DNA from: a bacterium
GTDB lineage: Bacteria > Planctomycetota > UBA1135 > UBA2386
Direction of reading: 5' to 3'
NCBI GenBank assembly: GCA_030432695.1
Contig: JAUILN010000001.1
Span: 1,047,885 to 1,111,884 of the forward strand
DNA length: 64,000 nt
Part shown: positions 1 to 9,036 of the stretch, piece after piece
Layout: the number at the start of each line of letters is the position of its first letter
Position numbering within the stretch: position 1 is the stretch's first letter
Made by a program: the position numbers and the translations under genes
The notes under the pieces: model-generated
Told to the model about the DNA's origin: nothing
The model's input: the letters and a program-made list of their open reading frames with translations, nothing else
Databases searched by the model: none

Positions 1-2
1 AC

Positions 3-479
3 ATGGTGATGGCCGCCGCCCTCCGCCTGAGCCCGCTCGACACCGCGCAACGCCTCGCCGTGGTCGAGCGCGTCGAGCGCGATCTGCTGACGCCGCGTGG
101 CCTCCGGACCCTCGCTCCCGACGACCCGGCCTACCGCGGCGTCTACCGCGGCGACGGCTACACCCGCGACAACGCCTACCACCAGGGAACGGTGTGGCCG
201 TGGCCGCTCGGCTTCTACGTCGAGGCCTGCCTGCGCGCCCGCGGCGCGGCGGACGCGCCACGACTGCGCGCCCTCCTCGACGGCTTCGCGCCGCACCTCG
301 ACGAGGCCGGCCTCGACCACGTCTCCGAGGTCTTCGATGGCGACGCGCCGCACCGGCCCGGCGGCACGATCGCGCAGGCCTGGAGCAGCGCCGAGCTGCT
401 GCGCGCCTGGGACCTGCTCGACCGCGCCGAGGCGGCCACGCCCCCTGCTTCCCCGAGCCCGCAGGACCCGACCCGATGA
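3..479 (+). CDS. Glycogen debranching enzyme, C-terminal part (5' end outside window)
   Basis: The 158 visible residues match the C-terminal (alpha/alpha)6-barrel amylo-1,6-glucosidase domain of bacterial glycogen debranching enzymes. Visible family motifs are YHQGTVWPWPLGFYVEA, HLDEAGLDHVSEVFDGD and GGTIAQAWSSAELLRA. The family enzyme hydrolyses alpha-1,6 branch points in glycogen in the cytoplasm. The reading frame is open at the window start, so the true start and the catalytic N-terminal portion are missing. The stop codon overlaps the next gene's start (ATGA at 476-479), so this gene is translationally coupled to the GH57 gene and belongs to a glycogen-metabolism operon. Confidence 0.9.
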   Translation: MVMAAALRLSPLDTAQRLAVVERVERDLLTPRGLRTLAPDDPAYRGVYRGDGYTRDNAYHQGTVWPWPLGFYVEACLRARGAADAPRLRALLDGFAPHLDEAGLDHVSEVFDGDAPHRPGGTIAQAWSSAELLRAWDLLDRAEAATPPASPSPQDPTR

Positions 480-1849
480 GCCCCAGCCCCCTGCCCGCTC
501 CGGCGCCCGCCCCGTCGCCCGAGACGGATCGCAACCTCGCCGACCGCACCGACGTGGTGTTCTACTTCCAGGCCCACCAGCCGTACCGGCTGCGTCGCCA
601 ACTACCGCGCGGCACCGACCCGAAGGACGCCTTCGACACCCCGCTCGACAAGGCGGTGTTGCTCCGCGTCGCCGAGCGCTGCTACCGGCCCATGAACGCG
701 CTGCTGCTCGAGGCAGTGCGCCGCACCGACGGCCGCTTCCGCTGCGCGTTCTCGCTGTCGGGCACGCTGATCCAGCAGCTCCGCGACTGGTCGCCCGAGA
801 CCCTCGACACCTTCGTGGCGCTGGCGGACAGCGGCGCGGTGGAGTTCCTCTGCGAGACCACCCACCACTCGCTCGCCGCACTCGGCGATTGGACCGAGTT
901 CGAGCATCAGGTCGCCGCGCAGCGCGCCACGGTCGAAGACCTGTTCGGCCGTGCCCCCACCGCGTTCCGCGACACCGAGCTGATCGTCGACGAGTCGATC
1001 GCCAGGAAGGTCGAGGAACTCGGCTTCGAGGTCCTGCTCGGCGAGGGCGCCGAGCGCGTGCTCGGCTGGCGTGACGCGCGCTACGTCTACCGTCCGCACG
1101 GCTGCACCGACCTCAAGCTGCTGCTGCGCCACTACCAGCTCAGCGACGACATCGGCTTCCGCTTCAGCAACCGCGAGTGGGACGGTTACCCGCTGTTCGC
1201 CGACACCTTCGCGCACTGGATCCATTCGTCGCCGCCCGATGCCCACTTCGTCGGTCTGTTCATGGACTACGAGACCTTCGGCGAACACCAGTGGGCCGAC
1301 ACCGGCATCTTCGACTTCATGGCGGCACTGCCCGAGCAGGTGTTGCAGAACCCGGCGTTCGGTTTCGCGACACCGACCGAGCTCGCACGCCGTCACCAAC
1401 CGGTCGGCACCCTGCGCTACGACGCGCCGGTGTCGTGGGCCGACGCCGACCGCGGGGTCGGTGCGTGGCTGGCCAACCCGATGCAGCGCACCGCCCACGA
1501 GGCGATCTACGCGATCGCGCCGCTGGTCCGGGAGATCGAGCCGCACAATCCGGGCCTCGCCGCCACCTGGCGCCGCCTCACGACCTCGGACCACGTCTAC
1601 TACATGGCCACCGCGGCGGATTCCGATGGAGAGGTGCACGACTACTTCAGTCCGTACGACGGGCCGCACGATGCGTTCGTGATCTTCATGGACGTGATCG
1701 ACGAGCTCGCCTTCCGGGTTCGACAGGAGCACGCTCGCCTGTCCGGCACCACGCGGAGCACCCCGCCCGCAGCCGCCGGATCCGGCCCGCGCGCCGCCCC
1801 GAACCCCGGCCGCTCCGGCGGCGGACGCAAGTCGCGACGCAAGCGCTGA
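476..1849 (+). CDS. Glycoside hydrolase family 57 (alpha-amylase / glucanotransferase type)
   Basis: A 457-residue protein. The N-terminal VFYFQAHQPYRLR carries the GH57 HQP motif. FCETTHHSL, AFRDTELIVDES and MDYETFGEHQW fit later conserved GH57 blocks, the last carrying an acidic residue. GH57 enzymes hydrolyse or transfer alpha-glucan chains by a retaining mechanism. The ATG at 476 was chosen because it overlaps the upstream stop and because the frame further upstream is low-complexity Arg-rich shadow sequence. The C-terminal 40 residues (Pro/Ala/Gly/Arg-rich) are probably disordered. It lies between debranching enzyme and synthase-phosphorylase genes, so it probably trims or rearranges intracellular glycogen. 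I cannot tell amylase from 4-alpha-glucanotransferase activity. Confidence 0.88.
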   Translation: MSPSPLPAPAPAPSPETDRNLADRTDVVFYFQAHQPYRLRRQLPRGTDPKDAFDTPLDKAVLLRVAERCYRPMNALLLEAVRRTDGRFRCAFSLSGTLIQQLRDWSPETLDTFVALADSGAVEFLCETTHHSLAALGDWTEFEHQVAAQRATVEDLFGRAPTAFRDTELIVDESIARKVEELGFEVLLGEGAERVLGWRDARYVYRPHGCTDLKLLLRHYQLSDDIGFRFSNREWDGYPLFADTFAHWIHSSPPDAHFVGLFMDYETFGEHQWADTGIFDFMAALPEQVLQNPAFGFATPTELARRHQPVGTLRYDAPVSWADADRGVGAWLANPMQRTAHEAIYAIAPLVREIEPHNPGLAATWRRLTTSDHVYYMATAADSDGEVHDYFSPYDGPHDAFVIFMDVIDELAFRVRQEHARLSGTTRSTPPAAAGSGPRAAPNPGRSGGGRKSRRKR

Positions 1850-1957
1850 CCCCTTCATCCGCACCCCACCCCTCGACACCTCCCGATCCCCACGATCCTG
1901 GAACACCGCTCGACTCCCGGGGCCGCGCCGCACGGAGCGTCTCGGGCACCACATAGA

Positions 1958-4900
1958 ATGGAAAGCGAACGCACCTCGTCCGCCGCGACCCGCACCGCGA
2001 CGGACGCCTCTCTCGGGAAGTCCTGGCTGTTCGAGATCAGCTGGGAGGTCTGCAACAAGGTCGGTGGCATCCACACCGTCCTCAGCAGCAAGGCGAACAC
2101 CGCCCTCGAGCAGTTCGGCGACCGCTACATCACCGTCGGCCCGCTGCTGCTGTCGGACACCGACCGGGACGTGCCGTTCGACGACGAGCCGGAGCACGAC
2201 GACTTCGTCGCCGCCTGCCGGACGCTCGGCTACGAGGTCCGGATCGGCCGCTGGCGGATCCCGGGCCGGCCACGCTGCATGCTGGTCGAGTTCTCGAGCC
2301 TCTACGACCGCAAGGACGCGGTGCTCGCGCGGCTCTGGGAGGACTACGAGGTCGACTCGCTGGCCGGCGCCTGGGACTACATCGAGCCGGTGTTGTTCGG
2401 CCATGCCGCCGGCCAGGTCATCGAGGAATGGTATCGCTCCGGCCGCACGCAGGGCCAGCAGGTGCTGGTCCAGGCCCACGAATGGATGACCGGCTCGGCG
2501 CTGCTGCACCTCAGCGTGCAGGTCCCGGAGATCGCCACGGTCTTCACCACCCACGCGACCGTGCTAGGCCGCGCGATCTCTTCCAACGGCCGCAATCCCG
2601 ACGACGGCCTCGAGCCCGACGAGGTGCTGGAGCTGGCGCGCGGTGAGGGCGTCACCGCGAAGCACTCCATGGAAGGCGCCGCGGCGCGGGCGGCCGACGT
2701 GTTCACCACCGTCAGCCAGGTCACCGCGCGCGAGGCCGAGACCCTGCACCGCCGCGCCCCGACCCCGATCCTCCCCAACGGCATCGATCCGCGGGTCCTC
2801 GACGAATTGGTCGGTGGAGCTGCCGGACGGGCCTCGGCCCGAGAAGCACTCACCGATCTCGCCCGCCGCTTCCTGGGCATGCCGGACCTCGACCACGCGA
2901 CCCACGGCTCGGCAGCCTTCGTCTGCGTGTCGGGCCGCTACGAGTTCCACAACAAGGGCATCGACCTGCTGCTCGACGCCCTCGGCCGCCTGAACGCTCG
3001 GGAGGGCCGCCCGGTGGTCCTGTTCGCGTTGGTGCCAGCCGGCAACTCGGGCCTCCGCGGCGAGGTCCGCAATCGACTCGAGTGCGCCGCTCCGACCAAG
3101 GTCCAGGATCCGATCGGTCTCGCCACCCACCACCTCTTCGACGAGGACCACGATCCGATCGCGGTGCGCTGCCGCGAACTCGGGCTCGGCAACGCCACCG
3201 GCGACCGGGTGAAGATCCTCCACGTGCCGATCTACCTGCACGAGCAGGACGGCCTGCTGAAGCGCAGCTACGAGGCGGTGCTGTCGGCGATGGACCTCGG
3301 CGCGTTCCCGTCGTTCTACGAGCCCTGGGGCTACACACCCCAGGAGACCCTCGGCGTCGGCGTGCCGACCATCACCTCCGACTACGCCGGCTTCGGCCGC
3401 TGGGCGAGCGCCGAGCATCTCGGCCCGACCGACGGCATCGCGGTTCTCGAACGGGTCGGCAAGGATCACGACCGCACCGTGGCGCGGCTCGCCGAGCAGA
3501 TCGAGGCCTTCCTGTCCCGTCCCACTGCCGACGCCGAAGCGCTGCGGACGCGCTGCCAGCAGACCGCCGCGCGCACCGCCTGGTCGGACCTGTTCCGCAA
3601 CTACCGCTCCGCCTACACGACTGCGCTCCAGGCGGCGGAGAAGCGCGACGGCCGGCCGGTGTCCCGGCCCCGTGCTGCAGTGCTCCCGGTGAAGGTCGAG
3701 CCGGCCACCTCGGTCGGTGGTCCCCGGCTGTCGTACTTCGACGTCTCCGCGACCCTGCCCCCCGAGCTGGCACCGCTCGAGCGCGTCTCTCGCAATTACT
3801 GGTGGTGCTGGGACTCCGAGGCGCCGTCGCTGTTCGAGGAGATCTCGCCGCGCAGCTGGCACGCCTGTGGCCACAACCCGGTGCACTTCCTGCGCCAGGC
3901 GTGGCCGGAAGACCTGCGTCGCAAGGCCGCCGAACCCGGCTTCGTCGAGCGCGTGAATCGCGTCGCCGCGCGCTTCGATGCCTACCTCGCAGCCCGCCGC
4001 ACCGAGGTCCCGGCGCGCGAAGGCAGCCCGGCGCGCTTCGACGCCCGCCACCCGACCGCCTACTTCTGCGCCGAGTACGGCCTGCACGAGTCGCTGCCGA
4101 TCTACAGCGGCGGTCTGGGGGTGCTCGCCGGCGACCACCTGAAGTCGGCGTCCGACCTGAACTTCCCGTTCGTCGCGGTCGGCCTGTTCTACCGGATGGG
4201 CTACATGAAGCAGGCCCTGTCGACCGACGGCCAGCAGCTGGCGCTCGATCGGGAGAACGTCCCCGAGCGGCTGGCGATGGACCCGGTGCTCGACGCCACG
4301 GGTGAGCGTGTGAAGGTGCGGGTCTCGCTGCCCGGCCGCGACCTGACCCTGCAGGCGTGGACGGTGATGGTCGGGCGCGTGACGCTCTACCTCCTCGATG
4401 CCAACTGCCCCGAGAACCGCGACGAGGACAAGGACATCACCCGCAACCTGTACGGCGGCGACCACGAGATGCGGATCAAGCAGCTCGTGGCGCTGGGCCG
4501 CGGCGGCGTGCGCCTGCTCCGCCAGCTCGGCATCGAGCCCTCGGCCTACCACCTCAACGAAGGCCACGCCGCGTTCTCGTCGCTGGAGCGCGTCGCGCAG
4601 CTGATCCGCGAGGACGGCATGACCTTCGAGGCGGCCCGCGAGTGGGTGCGCGCGACCACCGCGTTCACCACCCACACGCCGGTCCCGGCCGGCCACGACC
4701 GGTTCTCCGAGGACCTGATGCGGCGCTACTTCTCGGACGTGCCGGACTGGGGTGGCGTGCCCTGGGAGCGGTTCCTGCGGCTGGGCCGCGCCGACCTGTC
4801 GGCGCCCGACTTCAACATGACCTACCTCGCGCTCAGCTTCGCGAGCGTGTGCAACGGCGTCAGCAAGATGCACGGCGAGGTCAGCCGCGAGCTGCTGCAC

Positions 4901-6268
4901 GAGTACTGGCCGAGCCTGCTGGAGGAGGAGGTGCCGGTGCAGTCGGTGACCAACGGCATCCACCTCGGCACCTGGACCCACCCCTGCCTCGCCGAGCTGA
5001 TGGGCGTGACCGGTCGTCCGGTGACCGGCGACGACTTCCGCAACCACGCGAAGGACCTCGATCCGAAGGTGTTGTGGCACGCGCGTCAGGGCCTCAAGCT
5101 CCGTCTGAAGACGGAGGTCTCGGCGCGACTCGAGCGGGCCTTCGTGGGCCGCAACGACAGCCCGCTGCTGCTCAACCGCATCCTCGAGGGCCTCGACGAG
5201 GACGCGCTGTGGATCGGCTTCGCCCGGCGCTTCGCGCCCTACAAGCGCGCGGCGCTGCTCTACAAGGACATCGCCCGCCTCGCCGATCTGTGCAATGCCG
5301 AGGGTCGCCCGGTGCGGATCCTGGTGGCCGGCAAGGCCCACCCGCGCGACGGCCACGGCCAGGACATCCTGAAGGGCATCGCGCAGCTGGCCCGCGGCGA
5401 CGAGCTGGTCGGCCGGGTCATCGTGGTGGAGGACTACGACATCGACCTCGCCCGCTTCCTGGTGCAGGGCGTCGACGTGTGGCTCAACAACCCGACCCGC
5501 GGCCTCGAGGCCTCCGGCACGTCGGGCATGAAGGTCGCCGCGAACGGCGGGCTCAACCTGTCGATCGCCGACGGCTGGTGGCCCGAGGCGGCCGACGGCA
5601 AGAACGGCTGGACCATCGGCAGCGTCGAGAAGGCCTACCAGGACCAGGAGCTGCAGGACCAGTACGACGCCTCGACCCTCTACCGGATGCTCGAGGAGGA
5701 GCTGGTGCCGCTGTACTTCGACCGCGACGCCGACGGCGTGCCGCAGGGTTGGATGGAGCGCGTGATCCACGACCTCGAGACGGTGCCCTCGGTGTTCAAC
5801 ACCGACCGGATGGTCGAGGAGTACCTCGAGACCGCCTACCGCCCGCTGTGCGTCGCCCAGTGCGAACTCCGCGACGACCGCTCACGCGCCCAACGCATCG
5901 CCGACGGCGCGCAGCGGATCCGCCGCGGCTTCGAGAACATCAAGGTCGTGGAGCTGCGCCACGCCGACTTGCAGAGCCTGCACGTCGGCGACACCGTCGA
6001 GGCATGGGTGCGCGTCGACCTCGATGGGCTGTGCCCGGACGACGTCGAGGTCGAGCTGGTGTTCGGCAACGCGCCGGGCGACGGCCAGCTGCGCAACATG
6101 GTGGTCGTGACCCTGGAGCCGACCGGCGAATCGGAGGGCAACGTCCACGCCTTCCGCGGCGCGCACTGCATCGAACGCTCGGGCCGCTTCGCGCAGGGCA
6201 TCCGGGTCCGACCGCGCTCGCTCAGCGCCTCGCCGAGTGCCTTGCGGGACCTGGTGCTGTGGGCGTGA
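1958..6268 (+). CDS. GT3 glycogen synthase fused to GT35 alpha-glucan phosphorylase
   Basis: One 1436-residue reading frame. Residues about 20-560 match eukaryote-type (GYS, GT3) glycogen synthase, beginning FEISWEVCNKVGGIHTVLSS. Residues about 595-690 match the DUF3417 domain that precedes short bacterial phosphorylases (YFDVSATLPPELAPLERVSRNYWW). Residues about 690-1290 are alpha-glucan phosphorylase, with the pyridoxal-phosphate lysine expected at about residue 1192 in SGTSGMKVAANGGLN. A C-terminal stretch of about 140 residues follows. By family knowledge, GT3 adds glucose from a nucleotide sugar to glycogen and GT35 removes it as glucose-1-phosphate, so opposing activities share one chain. 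Similar fusions exist in some other bacteria, so the architecture is uncommon rather than unique. The gene sits 108 bp after the GH57 gene and is probably co-transcribed. Confidence 0.92.
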   Translation: MESERTSSAATRTATDASLGKSWLFEISWEVCNKVGGIHTVLSSKANTALEQFGDRYITVGPLLLSDTDRDVPFDDEPEHDDFVAACRTLGYEVRIGRWRIPGRPRCMLVEFSSLYDRKDAVLARLWEDYEVDSLAGAWDYIEPVLFGHAAGQVIEEWYRSGRTQGQQVLVQAHEWMTGSALLHLSVQVPEIATVFTTHATVLGRAISSNGRNPDDGLEPDEVLELARGEGVTAKHSMEGAAARAADVFTTVSQVTAREAETLHRRAPTPILPNGIDPRVLDELVGGAAGRASAREALTDLARRFLGMPDLDHATHGSAAFVCVSGRYEFHNKGIDLLLDALGRLNAREGRPVVLFALVPAGNSGLRGEVRNRLECAAPTKVQDPIGLATHHLFDEDHDPIAVRCRELGLGNATGDRVKILHVPIYLHEQDGLLKRSYEAVLSAMDLGAFPSFYEPWGYTPQETLGVGVPTITSDYAGFGRWASAEHLGPTDGIAVLERVGKDHDRTVARLAEQIEAFLSRPTADAEALRTRCQQTAARTAWSDLFRNYRSAYTTALQAAEKRDGRPVSRPRAAVLPVKVEPATSVGGPRLSYFDVSATLPPELAPLERVSRNYWWCWDSEAPSLFEEISPRSWHACGHNPVHFLRQAWPEDLRRKAAEPGFVERVNRVAARFDAYLAARRTEVPAREGSPARFDARHPTAYFCAEYGLHESLPIYSGGLGVLAGDHLKSASDLNFPFVAVGLFYRMGYMKQALSTDGQQLALDRENVPERLAMDPVLDATGERVKVRVSLPGRDLTLQAWTVMVGRVTLYLLDANCPENRDEDKDITRNLYGGDHEMRIKQLVALGRGGVRLLRQLGIEPSAYHLNEGHAAFSSLERVAQLIREDGMTFEAAREWVRATTAFTTHTPVPAGHDRFSEDLMRRYFSDVPDWGGVPWERFLRLGRADLSAPDFNMTYLALSFASVCNGVSKMHGEVSRELLHEYWPSLLEEEVPVQSVTNGIHLGTWTHPCLAELMGVTGRPVTGDDFRNHAKDLDPKVLWHARQGLKLRLKTEVSARLERAFVGRNDSPLLLNRILEGLDEDALWIGFARRFAPYKRAALLYKDIARLADLCNAEGRPVRILVAGKAHPRDGHGQDILKGIAQLARGDELVGRVIVVEDYDIDLARFLVQGVDVWLNNPTRGLEASGTSGMKVAANGGLNLSIADGWWPEAADGKNGWTIGSVEKAYQDQELQDQYDASTLYRMLEEELVPLYFDRDADGVPQGWMERVIHDLETVPSVFNTDRMVEEYLETAYRPLCVAQCELRDDRSRAQRIADGAQRIRRGFENIKVVELRHADLQSLHVGDTVEAWVRVDLDGLCPDDVEVELVFGNAPGDGQLRNMVVVTLEPTGESEGNVHAFRGAHCIERSGRFAQGIRVRPRSLSASPSALRDLVLWA

Positions 6269-6280
6269 CCCGCGCCGGGC

Positions 6281-8458
6281 TCAGTCGCGCTTCGGCAGCG
6301 GCCTGAGCCCGATGGCCCGCGCCAGGAATGCGAAGCGGTCGACCGCCTCGTCGACCAGCAGCGACTTGGGCTTGCCGGCACCATGGCCGGCGGCCCGGCT
6401 GACCCGCAGCAGGATCGGCGCGTCGCCGCCCTGCGCCGCCTGCAGAGCTGCGGCGAACTTGTAGCTGTGCACCGGCACGACGCGGTCGTCGTGGTCGCCG
6501 GTGAACAGCATCGTCGCCGGATAGCGCGTGCCTTCGACCACGTTGTGCAGCGGTGAGTAGGCCAGCAGGTGCGGGAACATCGTCGCGTCGTCGGCCGAGC
6601 CGTACTCCGGCGCCCACGCCGCACCGATCGTGAACAGGTGGTAGCGCAACATGTCGAGCACCCCCACCTCCGGCAGCGCGGCCCCGAACAGCTCCGGCGC
6701 CTGGGTGATCGCCGCGCCGACCAGTAGCCCGCCGTTGCTCCGCCCGCGGATCGCGAGCTGTTCGGGGCTGGTGTAGCCCTGGTCGATCAGGAAGCGCGCC
6801 GCCGCCAGGAAGTCGTCGAACACGTTCTGCTTCCGGTCGAGCATGCCGGCCTCGTGCCACTCGCGGCCGAACTCGCCGCCGCCGCGCAGCACCGCCTGCA
6901 CGTACAACGCTCCGGATTCGCACAGCGCGATGTGCTCGGGCGTGAAGCGCGGCGTGATCGGGATGTCGAAGCCGCCGTAGCCGTACAGCACGGTCGGTCG
7001 CGGACGGTCGTTGGTGAAGCCGGCCGGGCCCAGCACGAACAGCCGCACCGGCGTGCCGTCGGGGCTCGTGCACTCGAGCGTGCCGGTCTCGAAGTCGGCG
7101 GGATCGAAGGCCAACTCCGGCAGGCGCGCCGGCTCGCTCAGCCCGGTGCGCAGATCGCAGCGCCACACCCCCTGCGGACGGGTCATCGACTCGAAGCCGA
7201 ACCAGAGGCGGTGGTCGCCCGGCTCGCCAGAGACCCCGGCGATCGAGCCCGGCTCCGGCAGGTTGACGGCGCCTTCCTCGCTGCCGTCGAGAGCGTGCCG
7301 CACCAGCACATGCCGGGCACCCTGCAGGCGCTGGAGGACGATGCCGTCCCCGGCCCGGAACCCGTCCCGCAGCGGGTGCTCCTGCTCGGCCACCAGCTCG
7401 CGACGCCGCTCGGGGTCGTGCAGGTTCACCGCCACCACGCGGCCCAATGCAGCGCCGTCGTCGGTGACGAAGAGCGCCTCGTCGTCGACGATCTCGATCA
7501 ACCGCCACGACGCCTCGCCGTCGAACAGGAGCGCGCGGACACTCCACTCCTCCTCGCCGAGATCGACCACCGCGACCCGGTTGTCGCTCGCACTGCCCTC
7601 CCAGATGTCGATGACCAGCCAATGGCCATCGCGGGTCACGTACGGGCTGAACCCCCAGCCCGGCTGATCGGGCCGCTCGTAGACCACCTGGTCTTCGGCC
7701 TGCGCCGCGCCCAGCGCGTGGAAGCACAGCTGCGCATTGCTGTTGGCCAACGCGAACTCGTCGCCCACCGGCGGCTCGGGATAACGCTGGTAGAAGAAGC
7801 CCGAACCATCGGGATGCCACGCGACTCCGGCGAACTTCGACCAACGGATCAGGTCGGCGAGGTGCCGCCCGGTCTCGACCTCCATCACGCGCCACTCCAT
7901 CCAGTCGGAGCCGTCGCGCTGTGAGGCCCAGGCCAGGAGCTTGCCGTCGGGCGACAGCTCCACCGGTCCGAGGGCCAGCGTGCCGCTCGGGCTCAGCGGA
8001 TTCGGGTCGAGCAGCACCCGCCCCTCGCCATCCGGCTGGTCGGCGACCATCAGCACCGGCTGGTTGCGCACCCCGTCGTCGTGCCGCCAGATCCAAACGC
8101 CGCCGCGCCCTCTCGGCACACTCCAGCCTTCCTGCGACCACAGCTCACCGAGCCGCTTCGTCCAGCCCGCCCTGCCCGGCACCGCGTCCAGGTGCCGGTC
8201 GGTCCACCGGTTCTGCGCATCGATCCAGGGATCCAGCCGCGGATCCTCCCCGTTCTCCATCCAGCGGTAGGGAATGGGGATCTCCCGCCCGTGCAGCGTC
8301 TCGAACTGATCGTCCCGCGCCGTCTCGGGCATCGCGCCCCGCACCTCCGGCATCGGCGCCGCCGCGTCGTCCCCGACCGCAGCACCGCCCGCGCAGCCTC
8401 CCGCGAGCACCACCACACCGACCAGGACCACCGCCCATCTCGAAACCGGCAACTTCAT
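6281..8458 (-). CDS. Prolyl oligopeptidase family (S9A) lipoprotein
   Basis: A 725-residue protein read from an ATG at 8458 (MKLPVSRWAVVLVG). This start gives a signal peptide ending in a lipobox (VVLAGGC). The open frame upstream runs through the tRNA region and is not coding. The N-terminal half should be the beta-propeller, with PYRWMENGEDPRLDPWIDAQN typical of S9A. The C-terminal half is the alpha/beta-hydrolase domain with the nucleophile serine in GRSNGGLL (about residue 574), the Asp region DHDDRVVP and the His in AGHGAGK (about residue 692). All three catalytic positions are present, so it is probably active, cleaving after proline in short peptides at the cell envelope. It converges on the glycogen operon with a 12-bp gap. 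Confidence 0.92.
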   Translation of the reverse strand: MKLPVSRWAVVLVGVVVLAGGCAGGAAVGDDAAAPMPEVRGAMPETARDDQFETLHGREIPIPYRWMENGEDPRLDPWIDAQNRWTDRHLDAVPGRAGWTKRLGELWSQEGWSVPRGRGGVWIWRHDDGVRNQPVLMVADQPDGEGRVLLDPNPLSPSGTLALGPVELSPDGKLLAWASQRDGSDWMEWRVMEVETGRHLADLIRWSKFAGVAWHPDGSGFFYQRYPEPPVGDEFALANSNAQLCFHALGAAQAEDQVVYERPDQPGWGFSPYVTRDGHWLVIDIWEGSASDNRVAVVDLGEEEWSVRALLFDGEASWRLIEIVDDEALFVTDDGAALGRVVAVNLHDPERRRELVAEQEHPLRDGFRAGDGIVLQRLQGARHVLVRHALDGSEEGAVNLPEPGSIAGVSGEPGDHRLWFGFESMTRPQGVWRCDLRTGLSEPARLPELAFDPADFETGTLECTSPDGTPVRLFVLGPAGFTNDRPRPTVLYGYGGFDIPITPRFTPEHIALCESGALYVQAVLRGGGEFGREWHEAGMLDRKQNVFDDFLAAARFLIDQGYTSPEQLAIRGRSNGGLLVGAAITQAPELFGAALPEVGVLDMLRYHLFTIGAAWAPEYGSADDATMFPHLLAYSPLHNVVEGTRYPATMLFTGDHDDRVVPVHSYKFAAALQAAQGGDAPILLRVSRAAGHGAGKPKSLLVDEAVDRFAFLARAIGLRPLPKRD

Positions 8459-8533
8459 CGGAACCTCCGCATCGCCCCCAAGATGCGGCCCCCCGCCTGC
8501 CGAACCAAGAGTCCAGCGGAGCGAGATCCCGGC

Positions 8534-8561
8534 TTGCATCCCGCCTGCCGGGAGGTATCCT
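8534..8561 (+). promoter_or_regulatory. Candidate sigma70-type promoter for tRNA-Asn
   Basis: TTGCAT and TATCCT are separated by 16 bp and lie 48 bp upstream of the tRNA. A GC-rich palindrome occupies part of the spacer. The call rests on consensus similarity only. Confidence 0.4.
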
Positions 8562-8608
8562 CCTCCGCCCCGACCCGTGGCCGGAAGGCTCGGATCGGCC
8601 CAGAGCGT

Positions 8609-8684
8609 TCCCCGATAGCTCAGTTGGTAGAGCGGGTGACTGTTAATCACTAGGTCGCAGGTTCGAGTCCTGCTCGGGGAGCCA
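8609..8684 (+). tRNA. tRNA-Asn (anticodon GTT)
   Basis: The sequence folds as a cloverleaf. Acceptor strands TCCCCGA and TCGGGGA pair, the D-arm contains AGCTCAGTTGGTAGAGC, the anticodon stem GGTGA/TCACT closes the loop CTGTTAA, and the T-arm contains GTTCGAGTC. The discriminator G is followed by an encoded CCA. The 3' end coincides with the start of a 242-bp repeat that recurs near 45.7 kb. Confidence 0.96.
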
Positions 8685-8917
8685 CCTCGGCGCTCACGCG
8701 CCGACGAATCCGCCTCGCAGTTGACAGCTGCGGGGCGGAGTCGATTTCGGGGGGATGCGGCGAAGGTGGGGTGTCGTCGGGGGTTGGGGCTGGTGCCTCG
8801 GCGGTGCCCGGAGTTCGCAAGAGAACGGGTGGCTGGGGGTCCCAGGCCGGAACGGGGGTGGTTGGATCGGCACCAGGGGCGGCGTTCTCTGCGAACGGCG
8901 GAGAGAACGGTTCTCTG
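8676..8917. repeat. 242-bp dispersed repeat, copy 1, starting in the tRNA-Asn 3' end
   Basis: This segment aligns along its whole 242 bp with 45690-45931 in the same orientation, by eye at roughly 85-90% identity. It starts with GGGGAGCCA, the last bases of the tRNA. It then contains a strong hairpin at 8710-8738 (11-bp arms CCGCCTCGCAG and CTGCGGGGCGG around a 7-base loop), then a G-rich stretch without a convincing reading frame. No T-run follows the hairpin, so it is not a classical terminator. It could be an att-derived duplication, a REP/MITE-like element or a structured RNA. Confidence 0.75.
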
Positions 8918-9036
8918 TTTGACAGTTTGGGCCGGACCGGTCGGCCGTGCGCCGGCTCGAGCGATCACCTCCCTGCGGGTAGGCACATGCGTGTCCAGGT
9001 GCGACCGTGGGTCACACACCGAGTCCGGGAGACCCC

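Noticed and set aside
602..2554. Long minus-strand open frames opposite the glycogen genes, also 2564-5770
   Set aside because: They mirror high-GC coding sequence in the antisense frame and encode Val/Glu/Arg/Ala-rich text with no motif, while the plus strand has clear enzymes.
8701..9019. Upstream extension of the prolyl oligopeptidase frame to 9019 (912 residues)
   Set aside because: It would run through the tRNA and repeat; the signal peptide with lipobox starts at 8458.
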